From NCBI RefSeq assembly GCF_019856455.1, contig NZ_CP082205.1, positions 992,001-1,056,000 on the forward strand: a stretch of 64,000 nt of DNA. The letters are read 5' to 3'. Made by a program: the position numbers and the translations under genes. Below, piece after piece: positions 1 through 10,944 of the stretch; within the stretch, counting starts at the first letter, position 1, and every line of letters starts with the position of its first letter. This DNA comes from Streptococcus suis. GTDB lineage: Bacteria; Bacillota; Bacilli; Lactobacillales; Streptococcaceae. The notes under the pieces are model-generated. The model was not told the origin of the DNA. It ran no database searches and saw only the letters and a list, made by a program, of their open reading frames with translations.

Positions 1-750
<750 letters not shown>

Positions 751-758
751 GAGAACGT

Positions 759-1250
759 ATGCCAATCGTTTTACTTGGATTTATGGGAGTTGGAAAAACA
801 ACAACAGCACATTTGTTAAATCTCCCCGTTTACGATATGGACCATATCATTGAAGAACGGATTGGTATGCCTATTGCTGACTACTTCAGTCTTGAAGGAG
901 AGGCTTCGTTTAGACAACTGGAGACAGAGGTACTGAAAGAATTGCTGGACTTACCTAGTAATTGTATCGTGTCAACTGGTGGTGGTGTGATTAAATCTGA
1001 AGTAAACAGGGAATTGCTGTTGGCAAATAGGGAGAACAATGTACTTCTTACTGCCTCCTTTGAAGTTTCCTATCAGAGAATTAGTAAGGATAGACAATCG
1101 CAAAGACCTCTCTTTTTACAGTACAGTAAGGAAGAGTTTGAAGCCCTCTATCGTGAACGAATGGCACTTTATCAAGGTTTAGCTGATACTGTAATCGATA
1201 CAGATAAACTGAATCCAGAACAAGTAGCAAGGAAAATTTTATGCAAGTAG
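759..1250 (+). CDS. aroK: Shikimate kinase
   Basis: Phosphorylates shikimate with ATP, the step before EPSP synthase. The 163-residue length is usual for the family. The Walker A loop GFMGVGKTT lies at residues 7-15, an Asp pair that binds shikimate follows near residue 25 (YDMDHIIE), and the STGGGV substrate loop is near residue 73. An Arg-rich lid (SQRPLF) is present near residue 113. The start ATG follows GGAGAACGT. The gene overlaps pheA by 10 bases, which implies translational coupling. Confidence 0.96.
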   Translation: MPIVLLGFMGVGKTTTAHLLNLPVYDMDHIIEERIGMPIADYFSLEGEASFRQLETEVLKELLDLPSNCIVSTGGGVIKSEVNRELLLANRENNVLLTASFEVSYQRISKDRQSQRPLFLQYSKEEFEALYRERMALYQGLADTVIDTDKLNPEQVARKILCK

Positions 1251-2068
1251 CCTATCTAGGACCTCGTGGTTCTTTTACACATCAAGTGGCCCAGCAGGCC
1301 TTTCCGACTGCGGATTTGCAGGCTTTTGAGACGATTACAGAGGTTATCAAGGCCTACGAAACGGGAGAAGTTACCTATTCCGTTATTCCAGTAGAGAACT
1401 CGATTGAAGGTAGTGTTCATGAAACGATTGACTATCTCTTTCATCAGGCGGAGATTCATGCGGTTGCAGAGATTGTTCAACCGATTGCTCAACAACTGTT
1501 AGCCACGAGTGCCGATAAGGCTGTAGAGGTTATCTATTCTCATCCGCAGGCAATTGCTCAGGGGAAGAAATATATTCAGGAACATTTTCCTCAGGCTCGT
1601 ATTGAAATAACAGCTAGTACAGCCTATGCTGCTCGCTTTGTGGCAGAACACCCTGAACAACCATTCGCGGCAATTGCTCCGCAAGCGGCAGCAGTTGAAT
1701 ATGGACTGGAAGTAATTGCGCAAGACATTCAGGAAATCAGCGAGAATTTTACACGTTTTTGGATTTTGGGGGATAAAGCTCCGTCTATTGCCCTGAAACA
1801 AGTAGCTAAAAAAGTCAGTCTTGCATTGACATTGCCAGATAACCTGCCAGGAGCCTTGTATAAGGCCATGTCTGTTTTCTCATGGAGAGGAATCAGCTTA
1901 ACAAAAATAGAAAGCCGACCCCTGAAAACGGCTTTGGGTGAGTATTTTTTCATACTGGATCTGGATAATCAGTCTGAGGAATTATTAGCCTATTCTCAAA
2001 AAGAATTGACTAGTTTAGATATAACCTATAAAGTACTAGGGAATTACCTGGTCTATATGACCAGCTAG
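1241..2068 (+). CDS. pheA: Prephenate dehydratase
   Basis: Converts prephenate to phenylpyruvate for phenylalanine synthesis. The N-terminal catalytic part begins YLGPRGSFTHQVA and carries the family's Thr-Arg-Phe triad in ENFTRFWIL near residue 170. The C-terminal ACT domain (from about residue 190) has GALY and ESRP, the phenylalanine-binding motifs, so feedback inhibition is expected. At 275 residues it is the stand-alone monofunctional form, without a chorismate mutase domain. It overlaps aroK and is the last pathway gene of the operon. Confidence 0.95.
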   Translation: MQVAYLGPRGSFTHQVAQQAFPTADLQAFETITEVIKAYETGEVTYSVIPVENSIEGSVHETIDYLFHQAEIHAVAEIVQPIAQQLLATSADKAVEVIYSHPQAIAQGKKYIQEHFPQARIEITASTAYAARFVAEHPEQPFAAIAPQAAAVEYGLEVIAQDIQEISENFTRFWILGDKAPSIALKQVAKKVSLALTLPDNLPGALYKAMSVFSWRGISLTKIESRPLKTALGEYFFILDLDNQSEELLAYSQKELTSLDITYKVLGNYLVYMTS

Positions 2069-2079
2069 GATGAAGACAG

Positions 2080-3402
2080 ATGAATAAAAACAATAATATC
2101 CTAACCCATCATGAACAATTGAGGTTAGATTATTTGCAAAAAAATATCCACTACTTAAATGACAAAGAATGTCGTGAGTTGGATTATCTATTATATAAAA
2201 AAGAGCTGAGAGAACGGCATAGAAGTCCAAGGCAATCTCTACGTAGCTTCACACCAACGGCTTATGAAGATGACTTCGAGGAAGATTATTTTGAAGAGGG
2301 TGATGAGCAAGAGGAACTGTTGCCTCGCTATCCTGAACGTAAATCCAGAAAAAACAGACAAGCCAAACCTCAACGGTTTCAGTCCTCTCGTATCGAGCCC
2401 AAAGCGAAAGTACCTAAACCTAAAAAAGCTCGTAAAAAGGGTGGTTTCAAGCGCTTTATTGGTTTCGTATTGCTTGCTATAGCGCTAGTGATTGTAGCGA
2501 TGGGCTATAATTTCTTCAAAGGTATGAATAGCGTGAGCGAGAAGCCGGTAGCTGAGGTCTTCAACGGCGTAGATACATCGAATGGGACAAATATTTTAAT
2601 TTTGGGAACAGACGGTCGTGTTGGCGAAAGCTCAGGTGAAACTCGAACGGATACCATCATGGTTCTAAATGTGAATAACACGGATAACAAAGTCAAACTT
2701 GTTAGCTTTATGCGGGATACCTTGGTGGATATTGAGGGATATGAATATAAACTCAATACTGCCTATACTTTGGGAGAACAGGATAATCAGCAAGGGGCTG
2801 AAGAAGTTCGGAAGGTGTTGAAGAATAATTTTGACATTGATATCAAGTACTATGCGATGGTGGATTTTGCAACCTTTGCGACAACGATTGATACACTTTT
2901 CCCTGAGGGCGTAACGATTGATGCACAGTTTTCAACTATTAATGGTGAAGTCGTTAGCTCAGTAGAAGTGCCGAATGATTTACAGCTGGAAGAAAATGCT
3001 CCTGCTTATCAAACGATTCAGGTCGGTGTACAGCAGATGGATGGTAAGACCTTGCTTAACTACGCGCGCTATCGTTCGGATGATGAAGGTGATTTTGGTC
3101 GTACGAGACGTCAACAGGAAGTGTTATCTGCTGTTATGACACAAGCTAAAAATCCAATGAAACTATTCTCTGGCTCCGAAGCTATCGGTAAGGTTGTGGC
3201 CATGACTCCGACAACAGTGCCACAAAGCTTTATGTGGCTACAGGGACCAGGCCTTCTATTGGATGCGGCAAATGGTATCGAACGTGTTACAATCCCAGAA
3301 TATGGAGACTGGATTGACGACTATGATATGTATGGTGGTATGGCTCTTCGTGTTGATTTTGAAAAATACCAGCAGCGCTTGGCTGAGTTAGGCCTGCGTT
3401 AA
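2080..3402 (+). CDS. LytR-CpsA-Psr (LCP) family cell-wall glycopolymer ligase
   Basis: LCP proteins transfer undecaprenyl-linked wall polymers or capsule to peptidoglycan outside the membrane. The first ~120 residues are charged and cytoplasmic, with many Lys/Arg near 105-125. A single membrane helix lies at about 125-147. The LCP domain follows, starting at NILILGTDGR, with the conserved RTDTIM and DTLVDI segments and the FGRTRRQQE motif near residue 345. In streptococci an LCP gene commonly follows pheA. The stop is followed by a factor-independent terminator, so this gene ends the operon. Confidence 0.93.
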   Translation: MNKNNNILTHHEQLRLDYLQKNIHYLNDKECRELDYLLYKKELRERHRSPRQSLRSFTPTAYEDDFEEDYFEEGDEQEELLPRYPERKSRKNRQAKPQRFQSSRIEPKAKVPKPKKARKKGGFKRFIGFVLLAIALVIVAMGYNFFKGMNSVSEKPVAEVFNGVDTSNGTNILILGTDGRVGESSGETRTDTIMVLNVNNTDNKVKLVSFMRDTLVDIEGYEYKLNTAYTLGEQDNQQGAEEVRKVLKNNFDIDIKYYAMVDFATFATTIDTLFPEGVTIDAQFSTINGEVVSSVEVPNDLQLEENAPAYQTIQVGVQQMDGKTLLNYARYRSDDEGDFGRTRRQQEVLSAVMTQAKNPMKLFSGSEAIGKVVAMTPTTVPQSFMWLQGPGLLLDAANGIERVTIPEYGDWIDDYDMYGGMALRVDFEKYQQRLAELGLR

Positions 3403-4824
<1,422 letters not shown>

Positions 4825-4850
4825 AAACCTTTGAACGAAAGGGATAATGA

Positions 4851-4875
4851 AAGCCTTGATTGCAAGGCTTTTTGC
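4851..4875 (+). terminator. Terminator downstream of rlmD
   Basis: AAGCCTTG-ATTG-CAAGGCTT forms a perfect 8-bp stem followed by TTTG. It lies on the prophage side of the junction, so the prophage supplies both the rlmD tail and its terminator. Confidence 0.85.
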
Positions 4876-5214
4876 TTTATGGTGGGTAAGTATCAGAGTG
4901 AGAAAATTTTTGGAATGAGTAGAAGTGATAGCTAGAAATTATCAGTTTCTATTTCCATTTACCCTGTGGGTACGTGTTTGTTTCCATTGACAAGGAGTTT
5001 GTGGGAATAGAAATGTACCCACCTTGTTTGAATCAAGTGAAGTGTAGTTGAAGGAAATCTGTTGAAAGCAATACTTCATTTTACCGAATAAGTAATAATT
5101 TAGGCAACTTCAAATCGATTAAAAAAAACTATTTTAAAGGTTAAGAGTAGACAAAAATTGTCCACTCTTTTTTGTAAACTCAATTTATCAATAAATGAAA
5201 TGAGGGAATGTAAA
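4876..5214. other. Left prophage arm without a clear gene
   Basis: No convincing ORF. Two inverted pairs interleave: TTTCTATT (4946-4953) with AATAGAAA (5006-5013), and GTGGGTAC (4966-4973) with GTACCCAC (5015-5022). The rest is AT-rich and featureless. As DNA next to attL it may hold recombinase or excisionase binding sites. Confidence 0.4.
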
Positions 5215-5385
5215 ATGAAATATTTTGAGGTTGAGTTAGAAAATCCTGATGAATTTTTAAAACTACAAACAGAAGATTTTGTGAAAGCTAATCGCTTGCT
5301 ACTAAGGAAGATAATCCAGAGCGTTACAGTCTATGAAGAACACTTCGTCATAGCCTTTAAATCTGGCATCGAAATGGAAATATGA
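5215..5385 (+). pseudogene. Probable C-terminal fragment of a large serine recombinase
   Basis: Fifty-six residues, ending with IQSVTVYEEHFVIAFKSGIE, which resembles the C-terminal strand-turn-strand of large serine recombinases (a V-Y...F-KSG pattern). The catalytic and zinc-ribbon parts are absent. The frame is open a little further upstream, but ATG at 5215 follows GAGGGAATGTAAA and is the best start. It is read here as the relic of an earlier recombinase. It could instead be an independently translated small protein. Confidence 0.5.
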
Positions 5386-5502
5386 AAAAGTTGTGATAAT
5401 ATGAAGATAAACTCACGATAAATTCAAGTCAAAAGTCAGAATTGATATAGAGTTGTAATCTTTAGAAAAAAACAGAAAAATCACAAAAGCAGAAAAATTA
5501 TA

Positions 5503-5531
5503 TTGGATTTTTGAAGATAATATGATATAAT
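5503..5531 (+). promoter_or_regulatory. Promoter of the lsa(E) leader transcript
   Basis: TTGGAT (-35, 5503-5508) and TATAAT (-10, 5526-5531) are separated by 17 bases. The next feature is a strong GGAGG with a short leader ORF. No other promoter of this quality is seen before lsa(E). Confidence 0.7.
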
Positions 5532-5553
5532 AAAAAGACTTGGAGGTGGAAGA

Positions 5554-5574
5554 ATGTATAACTTTTCTTGCTAA
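5554..5574 (+). promoter_or_regulatory. Leader peptide MYNFSC upstream of lsa(E)
   Basis: A six-codon ORF with GGAGG eight bases before its ATG. A second small frame of 24 codons (5579-5653, MMHNKIF...) follows at once. Such leader ORFs upstream of antibiotic-resistance ABC-F genes sense stalled ribosomes and control attenuation; that role is inferred here from position. Confidence 0.45.
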
Positions 5575-5724
5575 TTATATGATGCATAATAAGATATTTA
5601 AAGAAACGGATATAGAACCGTTTGTTTTGTTGTGCAAATTGCAAGAAAGTTAAGTATTCGACACTCAATAATACATTACAGTAACCTTATATATTACAAA
5701 AGGTAATAATAGTATTTGTTTTTG

Positions 5725-5756
5725 AGCCGTAAGAATTTACTTTCTTGCGGCTTTTA
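5725..5756 (+). terminator. Attenuator-like terminator in the lsa(E) leader
   Basis: AGCCGTAAGAA pairs with TTCTTGCGGCT (one G-U pair) over an 11-bp stem with a 6-base loop, followed by TTTT. It lies about 200 bases after the promoter and 155 before lsa(E), so full-length mRNA needs read-through. Confidence 0.7.
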
Positions 5757-5910
5757 ATATTTGTAAAAGAAAGGAAGATAAATGTGATAGACAATAACAC
5801 TATGCCATCCATGACAAAATCCATGCAGAGTTGGATAACATTGTAGAGTAATTAATGCCGAAAACCAACTTTGCTTATAAAATTATTATAATATAAAGGA
5901 GGAAGAATAT

Positions 5911-7395
5911 ATGTCTATAATAAATGTTTCAAATCTAACTTTTTCACACGAGGGAAGTTACGACAATATTTTTGAAAATGTAAGTTTTCAGATAGATACA
6001 GATTGGAAACTCGGTTTTATTGGAAGAAACGGACGCGGAAAAACTACTTTCTTAAATTTATTGCTTGGCAAATATGCGTATTCCGGCAATATAAGTTCTA
6101 CAGTTAAGTTTGAGTATTTTCCTTATGATGTGGAAGATAAGAGTCTATATACAATTGAAGTAATGAAGAGTATTTGTACGGAATGTATGGATTGGGAGAT
6201 TTTTCGTGAAATATCATTGCTTGATGTTCAAGAAGATGCTTTATATCGTCCGTTTAATACATTGTCAAATGGTGAGCAAACGAAGGTCCTTCTTGCAGCT
6301 TTATTCCTTACAGAGAGTTGTTTCCTGCTTATTGATGAACCTACAAACCATCTTGACATCGATGCACGTAATGTGGTGCAAAACTACTTGAAACGCAAGA
6401 AGGGGTTTATTTTGGTATCTCATGATAGAAGCTTACTTGATCAATGTGTTGACCATATACTATCTATCAATAAAACGAATATCGAAATCCAAAAAGGAAA
6501 CTTTACTTCTTGGTGGGAAAACAAAGCGTTACAAGATAATTTTGAACTGGCGGAAAACAAGAAACTCCTTAAAGAAATAGGAAGGTTGTCTTATGCAGCA
6601 AAACGTAGTTCAAATTGGTCAAATAAAGTAGAAAAAAGTAAATATGGAACAACAAATTCTGGCTCAAAACTGGATAAGGGCTATGTTGGACATAAAGCTG
6701 CAAAAGCGATGAAACGTGCCAAAAATATTGAGTCAAGACATCAGGAAGCTGTTTCACAAAAATCAGAGCTGCTCCACAATATCGAACAATATGACGACTT
6801 AAAAATTTCGCCACTTGAATTTCACAAAGAGTGCCTAATAGAAGCGAATGATTTATCATTGTCTTATGGAGATAAAGAAGTATGCAGTAATCTTAATTTC
6901 AGAATCAATATTGGTGATAGAGTTGCCATTATCGGAAAAAATGGGAGTGGTAAGTCTAGTATCCTAAAATTGATTAATGGAGATGATATTAAATTTACCG
7001 GAAATTTTATTTTAGCAAGTGGACTAAAAATTTCTTATATTTCGCAAGATACTTCATATTTAAAAGGTAATCTATCTGAGTTTGCCTATAATAATAAGAT
7101 TGACGAAACTTTATTTAAAACGATTCTTCGTAAACTGGATTTTAATAGAGAACAGTTTGATAAGAACGTGGAGGATTTTAGTGCTGGTCAGAAAAAGAAA
7201 GTACTAATTGCTAAAAGCCTGTGTGAAAGTGCACATTTGTATATATGGGATGAGCCATTGAACTATATTGATATTTTTTCACGTATCCAAATTGAAAAAA
7301 TGATTTTAGAATATTGTCCTACACTATTGTTTGTGGAGCATGATGATGCTTTTTGCAATAATATTTGTACGAAAAATATCAATTTATGTCTATAG
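5911..7395 (+). CDS. lsa(E): ABC-F ribosomal protection protein Lsa(E)
   Basis: ARE ABC-F proteins bind the ribosomal E site and dislodge lincosamides, pleuromutilins and streptogramin A. The protein has 494 residues and two ATPase domains without membrane helices. Domain 1 has Walker A GRNGRGKTT near residue 38, LSNGEQ and LIDEPTNHLD. Domain 2 has GKNGSGKSS near 342, FSAGQ and WDEPLNYID. A Lys/Arg-rich linker (about 210-290) is the antibiotic-resistance domain. The gene is followed 53 bases later by lnu(B), the usual arrangement. Identification as lsa(E) rests on length, motifs and context; exact identity to a reference allele was not computed. Confidence 0.9.
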   Translation: MSIINVSNLTFSHEGSYDNIFENVSFQIDTDWKLGFIGRNGRGKTTFLNLLLGKYAYSGNISSTVKFEYFPYDVEDKSLYTIEVMKSICTECMDWEIFREISLLDVQEDALYRPFNTLSNGEQTKVLLAALFLTESCFLLIDEPTNHLDIDARNVVQNYLKRKKGFILVSHDRSLLDQCVDHILSINKTNIEIQKGNFTSWWENKALQDNFELAENKKLLKEIGRLSYAAKRSSNWSNKVEKSKYGTTNSGSKLDKGYVGHKAAKAMKRAKNIESRHQEAVSQKSELLHNIEQYDDLKISPLEFHKECLIEANDLSLSYGDKEVCSNLNFRINIGDRVAIIGKNGSGKSSILKLINGDDIKFTGNFILASGLKISYISQDTSYLKGNLSEFAYNNKIDETLFKTILRKLDFNREQFDKNVEDFSAGQKKKVLIAKSLCESAHLYIWDEPLNYIDIFSRIQIEKMILEYCPTLLFVEHDDAFCNNICTKNINLCL

Positions 7396-7448
7396 AGATT
7401 TTGAGTTGCCACAATAACTAAAAGATATTTAGATGAAAGGGTGAAGAA

Positions 7449-8252
7449 ATGTTAAAACAAAAAGAATTAATTGCAAATGTTAAGAATCTTACTGAGTCAG
7501 ATGAACGAATTACAGCTTGTATGATGTATGGATCGTTTACCAAAGGAGAAGGTGACCAATACTCGGATATAGAGTTCTATATATTTTTGAAAGATAGCAT
7601 AACCTCGAACTTTGATTCATCCAACTGGTTGTTTGACGTAGCTCCGTACTTGATGCTTTATAAAAATGAGTATGGAACAGAGGTAGTTATTTTTGATAAT
7701 CTTATACGTGGGGAATTTCATTTCCTTTCTGAAAAAGATATGAACATAATCCCCTCGTTTAAAGATTCAGGTTATATTCCTGATATGAAGGATATGCTTA
7801 TTTACGATGAAACAGGGCAATTAGAAAATTATTTATTAGAGATAAGTGGTGCAAGACCAAATAGACTTACTGAAGAAAATGCTAATTTCTTGTTGTGTGA
7901 TTTCTCTAATCTATGGTTGATGGGAATCAATGTTCTAAAAAGAGGAGAATATGCTCGTTCTTTAGAACTCTTATCACAGCTTCAAAAAAATATACTACAA
8001 CTTATACGTATGGTAGAAAAAAATGCGGATAATTGGCTAAATATGAGTAAGAACCTTGAAAAAGAAATTAGCCTTGAAAATTATAAAAAGTTTGCAAAGA
8101 CCACTGCTCGATTAGATAAGGTAGAATTATTTGAAGCCTATAAAAATTCCTTACTGTTAGTTATAGATTTGCGAAGTCACCTTCTTGAACAATACAACTT
8201 AAAAGTTACACATGATATTTTAGAAAGATTGTTGAATTACATTAGTGAATAG
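7449..8252 (+). CDS. lnu(B): Lincosamide nucleotidyltransferase Lnu(B)
   Basis: Adds AMP to lincomycin and clindamycin. The protein has 267 residues, the known Lnu(B) length. The nucleotidyltransferase motif MYGSFTKGEGDQYSDIEFY at about residues 26-44 supplies the Gly-Ser and the two metal-binding acidic residues. ATG follows AAGGGTGAAGAA. It is presumably co-transcribed with lsa(E), giving combined resistance to lincosamides. Confidence 0.94.
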   Translation: MLKQKELIANVKNLTESDERITACMMYGSFTKGEGDQYSDIEFYIFLKDSITSNFDSSNWLFDVAPYLMLYKNEYGTEVVIFDNLIRGEFHFLSEKDMNIIPSFKDSGYIPDMKDMLIYDETGQLENYLLEISGARPNRLTEENANFLLCDFSNLWLMGINVLKRGEYARSLELLSQLQKNILQLIRMVEKNADNWLNMSKNLEKEISLENYKKFAKTTARLDKVELFEAYKNSLLLVIDLRSHLLEQYNLKVTHDILERLLNYISE

Positions 8253-8429
8253 AAGAGTAACGTTATTTAGAGCATTGGTTACTAAGAATTAACAGTATAC
8301 CTCGGTTTTCAAAAAACAGCGAAGTCTATGGATATGTTCCCACATACGCAAGCCCTCAGTGGATATCTTCCCTCAAAGACAATAATGTTCAAGTGACTAA
8401 TTTTTGACAGCTATCCCCTCATCTCAAAA
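8253..8429. other. Intergenic remnant upstream of the rlmD-like tail
   Basis: No gene. A stretch around 8331-8348 encodes Asp-Met-Phe-Pro-His-Thr, the residues that precede the His-Val-Glu motif in RlmD proteins. It is cut off from the tail by about 80 bases of unrelated sequence, so it looks like a scrambled rlmD 3' end. Confidence 0.45.
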
Positions 8430-8555
8430 CACGTCGAGACTGTTGCACTATTGTCCAAACTTGATGCTGAGCATCATATTAACATTGAAATTGATGAGGA
8501 AGATTTTAGTTCCATTAATATAAAAAAAGACGCAACATATCCAGAGATAAAATAG
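8430..8555 (+). pseudogene. Decayed rlmD-type 3' tail inside the resistance cluster
   Basis: An open frame encodes HVETVALLSKLDAEHHINIE and then an acidic tail ending in Pro-Glu-Ile-Lys and a stop. This is the kind of C-terminal extension found on rlmD genes interrupted by ICEs and prophages. The first nine bases, CACGTCGAG, are identical to attL. There is no start codon or methyltransferase domain attached. It suggests this part of the cluster once bordered an element integrated at an rlmD gene. Confidence 0.65.
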
Positions 8556-8579
8556 AAAAAATAAACGAGGAGTATGTAA

Positions 8580-9488
8580 ATGAGATCAGAAAAAGAAATG
8601 ATGGATTTAGTACTTTCTTTAGCAGAACAGGATGAACGTATTCGAATTGTGACCCTTGAGGGGTCACGCGCAAATATTAATATACCTAAAGATGAATTTC
8701 AGGATTATGATATTACATATTTTGTAAGTGATATAGAACCGTTTATATCTAATGATGACTGGCTTAATCAATTTGGGAATATAATAATGATGCAAAAGCC
8801 GGAGGATATGGAATTATTCCCACCTGAAGAAAAGGGATTTTCCTATCTTATGCTATTTGATGATTACAATAAAATTGATCTTACCTTATTGCCCTTGGAA
8901 GAGTTAGATAATTACCTAAAGGGCGATAAATTAATAAAGGTTCTAATTGATAAAGATTGTAGAATTAAAAGGGACATAGTTCCGACTGATATAGATTATC
9001 ATGTAAGAAAGCCAAGCGCAAGGGAGTATGATGATTGCTGCAATGAATTTTGGAATGTAACACCTTATGTTATTAAAGGATTGTGCCGTAAGGAAATTTT
9101 ATTTGCTATTGATCATTTTAATCAGATTGTTCGCCATGAGCTGCTGAGAATGATATCATGGAAGGTCGGCATCGAAACAGGCTTTAAATTAAGTGTAGGC
9201 AAGAACTATAAGTTTATTGAAAGGTATATATCCGAGGATTTGTGGGAGAAACTTTTGTCCACCTACCGGATGGATTCCTATGAAAACATATGGGAAGCAT
9301 TATTTCTATGCCATCAATTGTTCAGGGCGGTATCCGGTGAGGTGGCGGAAAGGCTTCATTATGCCTATCCGGAGTATGATAGGAATATAACAAAATATAC
9401 CAGGGACATGTATAAAAAATACACTGGTAAAACCGGCTGCCTGGATAGCACATATGCCGCTGATATAGAAGAGAGGCGGGAACAGTGA
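8580..9488 (+). CDS. aadE: Aminoglycoside 6-nucleotidyltransferase ANT(6)
   Basis: Adenylylates streptomycin. Full length at 302 residues. The nucleotidyltransferase core starts near residue 26 with LEGSRANINIPKDEFQDYDITYFV, where Gly-Ser and the Asp-x-Asp-like pair bind metal and ATP. ATG follows GAGGAGTATGTAA. Its TGA overlaps the GTG start of sat4, the arrangement of the Tn5405-type aadE-sat4-aphA-3 cluster. Confidence 0.95.
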   Translation: MRSEKEMMDLVLSLAEQDERIRIVTLEGSRANINIPKDEFQDYDITYFVSDIEPFISNDDWLNQFGNIIMMQKPEDMELFPPEEKGFSYLMLFDDYNKIDLTLLPLEELDNYLKGDKLIKVLIDKDCRIKRDIVPTDIDYHVRKPSAREYDDCCNEFWNVTPYVIKGLCRKEILFAIDHFNQIVRHELLRMISWKVGIETGFKLSVGKNYKFIERYISEDLWEKLLSTYRMDSYENIWEALFLCHQLFRAVSGEVAERLHYAYPEYDRNITKYTRDMYKKYTGKTGCLDSTYAADIEERREQ

Positions 9489-10027
9489 TTACAGAAATGA
9501 AAGCAGGGCACCTGAAAGATATCGATAAACCCAGCGAACCATTTGAGGTGATAGGTAAGATTATACCGAGGTATGAAAACGAGAATTGGACCTTTACAGA
9601 ATTACTCTATGAAGCGCCATATTTAAAAAGCTACCAAGACGAAGAGGATGAAGAGGATGAGGAGGCAGATTGCCTTGAATATATTGACAATACTGATAAG
9701 ATAATATATCTTTACTACCAAGACGATAAATGCGTCGGAAAAGTTAAACTGCGAAAAAATTGGAACCGGTACGCTTATATAGAAGATATCGCCGTATGTA
9801 AGGATTTCAGGGGGCAAGGCATAGGCAGCGCGCTTATCAATATATCTATAGAATGGGCAAAGCATAAAAACTTGCATGGACTAATGCTTGAAACCCAGGA
9901 CAATAACCTTATAGCTTGTAAATTCTATCATAATTGTGGTTTCAAAATCGGCTCCGTCGATACTATGTTATACGCCAACTTTGAAAACAACTTTGAAAAA
10001 GCTGTTTTCTGGTATTTAAGGTTTTAG
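9485..10027 (+). CDS. sat4: Streptothricin N-acetyltransferase Sat4
   Basis: GNAT-fold acetyltransferase that inactivates streptothricin. It has 180 residues, with an acidic run (EDEEDEEDEEAD) near 56, the acetyl-CoA loop FRGQGIGSALI near 114 and LETQDNN, NCGF in the C-terminal half. GTG is the likely start because it overlaps the aadE stop (GTGA). Confidence 0.95.
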   Translation: MITEMKAGHLKDIDKPSEPFEVIGKIIPRYENENWTFTELLYEAPYLKSYQDEEDEEDEEADCLEYIDNTDKIIYLYYQDDKCVGKVKLRKNWNRYAYIEDIAVCKDFRGQGIGSALINISIEWAKHKNLHGLMLETQDNNLIACKFYHNCGFKIGSVDTMLYANFENNFEKAVFWYLRF

Positions 10028-10090
10028 AATGTTATAATTAGCTTCTTGGGGTATCTTTAAATACTGTAGAAAAGAGGAAGGAAATAATAA

Positions 10091-10885
10091 ATGGCTAAAA
10101 TGAGAATATCACCGGAATTGAAAAAACTGATCGAAAAATACCGCTGCGTAAAAGATACGGAAGGAATGTCTCCTGCTAAGGTATATAAGCTGGTGGGAGA
10201 AAATGAAAACCTATATTTAAAAATGACGGACAGCCGGTATAAAGGGACCACCTATGATGTGGAACGGGAAAAGGACATGATGCTATGGCTGGAAGGAAAG
10301 CTGCCTGTTCCAAAGGTCCTGCACTTTGAACGGCATGATGGCTGGAGCAATCTGCTCATGAGTGAGGCCGATGGCGTCCTTTGCTCGGAAGAGTATGAAG
10401 ATGAACAAAGCCCTGAAAAGATTATCGAGCTGTATGCGGAGTGCATCAGGCTCTTTCACTCCATCGACATATCGGATTGTCCCTATACGAATAGCTTAGA
10501 CAGCCGCTTAGCCGAATTGGATTACTTACTGAATAACGATCTGGCCGATGTGGATTGCGAAAACTGGGAAGAAGACACTCCATTTAAAGATCCGCGCGAG
10601 CTGTATGATTTTTTAAAGACGGAAAAGCCCGAAGAGGAACTTGTCTTTTCCCACGGCGACCTGGGAGACAGCAACATCTTTGTGAAAGATGGCAAAGTAA
10701 GTGGCTTTATTGATCTTGGGAGAAGCGGCAGGGCGGACAAGTGGTATGACATTGCCTTCTGCGTCCGGTCGATCAGGGAGGATATCGGGGAAGAACAGTA
10801 TGTCGAGCTATTTTTTGACTTACTGGGGATCAAGCCTGATTGGGAGAAAATAAAATATTATATTTTACTGGATGAATTGTTTTAG
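10091..10885 (+). CDS. aphA-3: Aminoglycoside 3'-phosphotransferase APH(3')-III
   Basis: Phosphorylates kanamycin, neomycin and amikacin. It has 264 residues with a kinase-like fold. The catalytic loop is FSHGDLGDSNIFV near residue 186 (catalytic Asp in HGDLGDSN), and the metal-binding FIDLGR is near residue 206. It is visibly richer in G+C than its phage neighbours, in line with a foreign origin. A 19-bp stem terminator follows. Confidence 0.97.
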   Translation: MAKMRISPELKKLIEKYRCVKDTEGMSPAKVYKLVGENENLYLKMTDSRYKGTTYDVEREKDMMLWLEGKLPVPKVLHFERHDGWSNLLMSEADGVLCSEEYEDEQSPEKIIELYAECIRLFHSIDISDCPYTNSLDSRLAELDYLLNNDLADVDCENWEEDTPFKDPRELYDFLKTEKPEEELVFSHGDLGDSNIFVKDGKVSGFIDLGRSGRADKWYDIAFCVRSIREDIGEEQYVELFFDLLGIKPDWEKIKYYILLDELF

Positions 10886-10894
10886 TACCTAGAT

Positions 10895-10944
10895 TTAGAT
10901 GTCTAAAAAGCTTTAACTACAAGCTTTTTAGACATCTAATCTTT
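10895..10944. terminator. Strong hairpin terminator after aphA-3
   Basis: A perfect 19-bp stem (10895-10913 with 10921-10939) around a 7-base loop, followed by TCTTTT. It is nearly symmetrical and could act in both directions. It ends the resistance operon. Confidence 0.85.

Noticed and set aside
5801..5845. Third leader peptide (MPSMTKSMQSWITL) before lsa(E)
   Set aside because: No good ribosome site; kept only as part of the leader region.
10522..10833. Minus-strand ORF inside aphA-3
   Set aside because: Serine-rich shadow frame of a known resistance gene.
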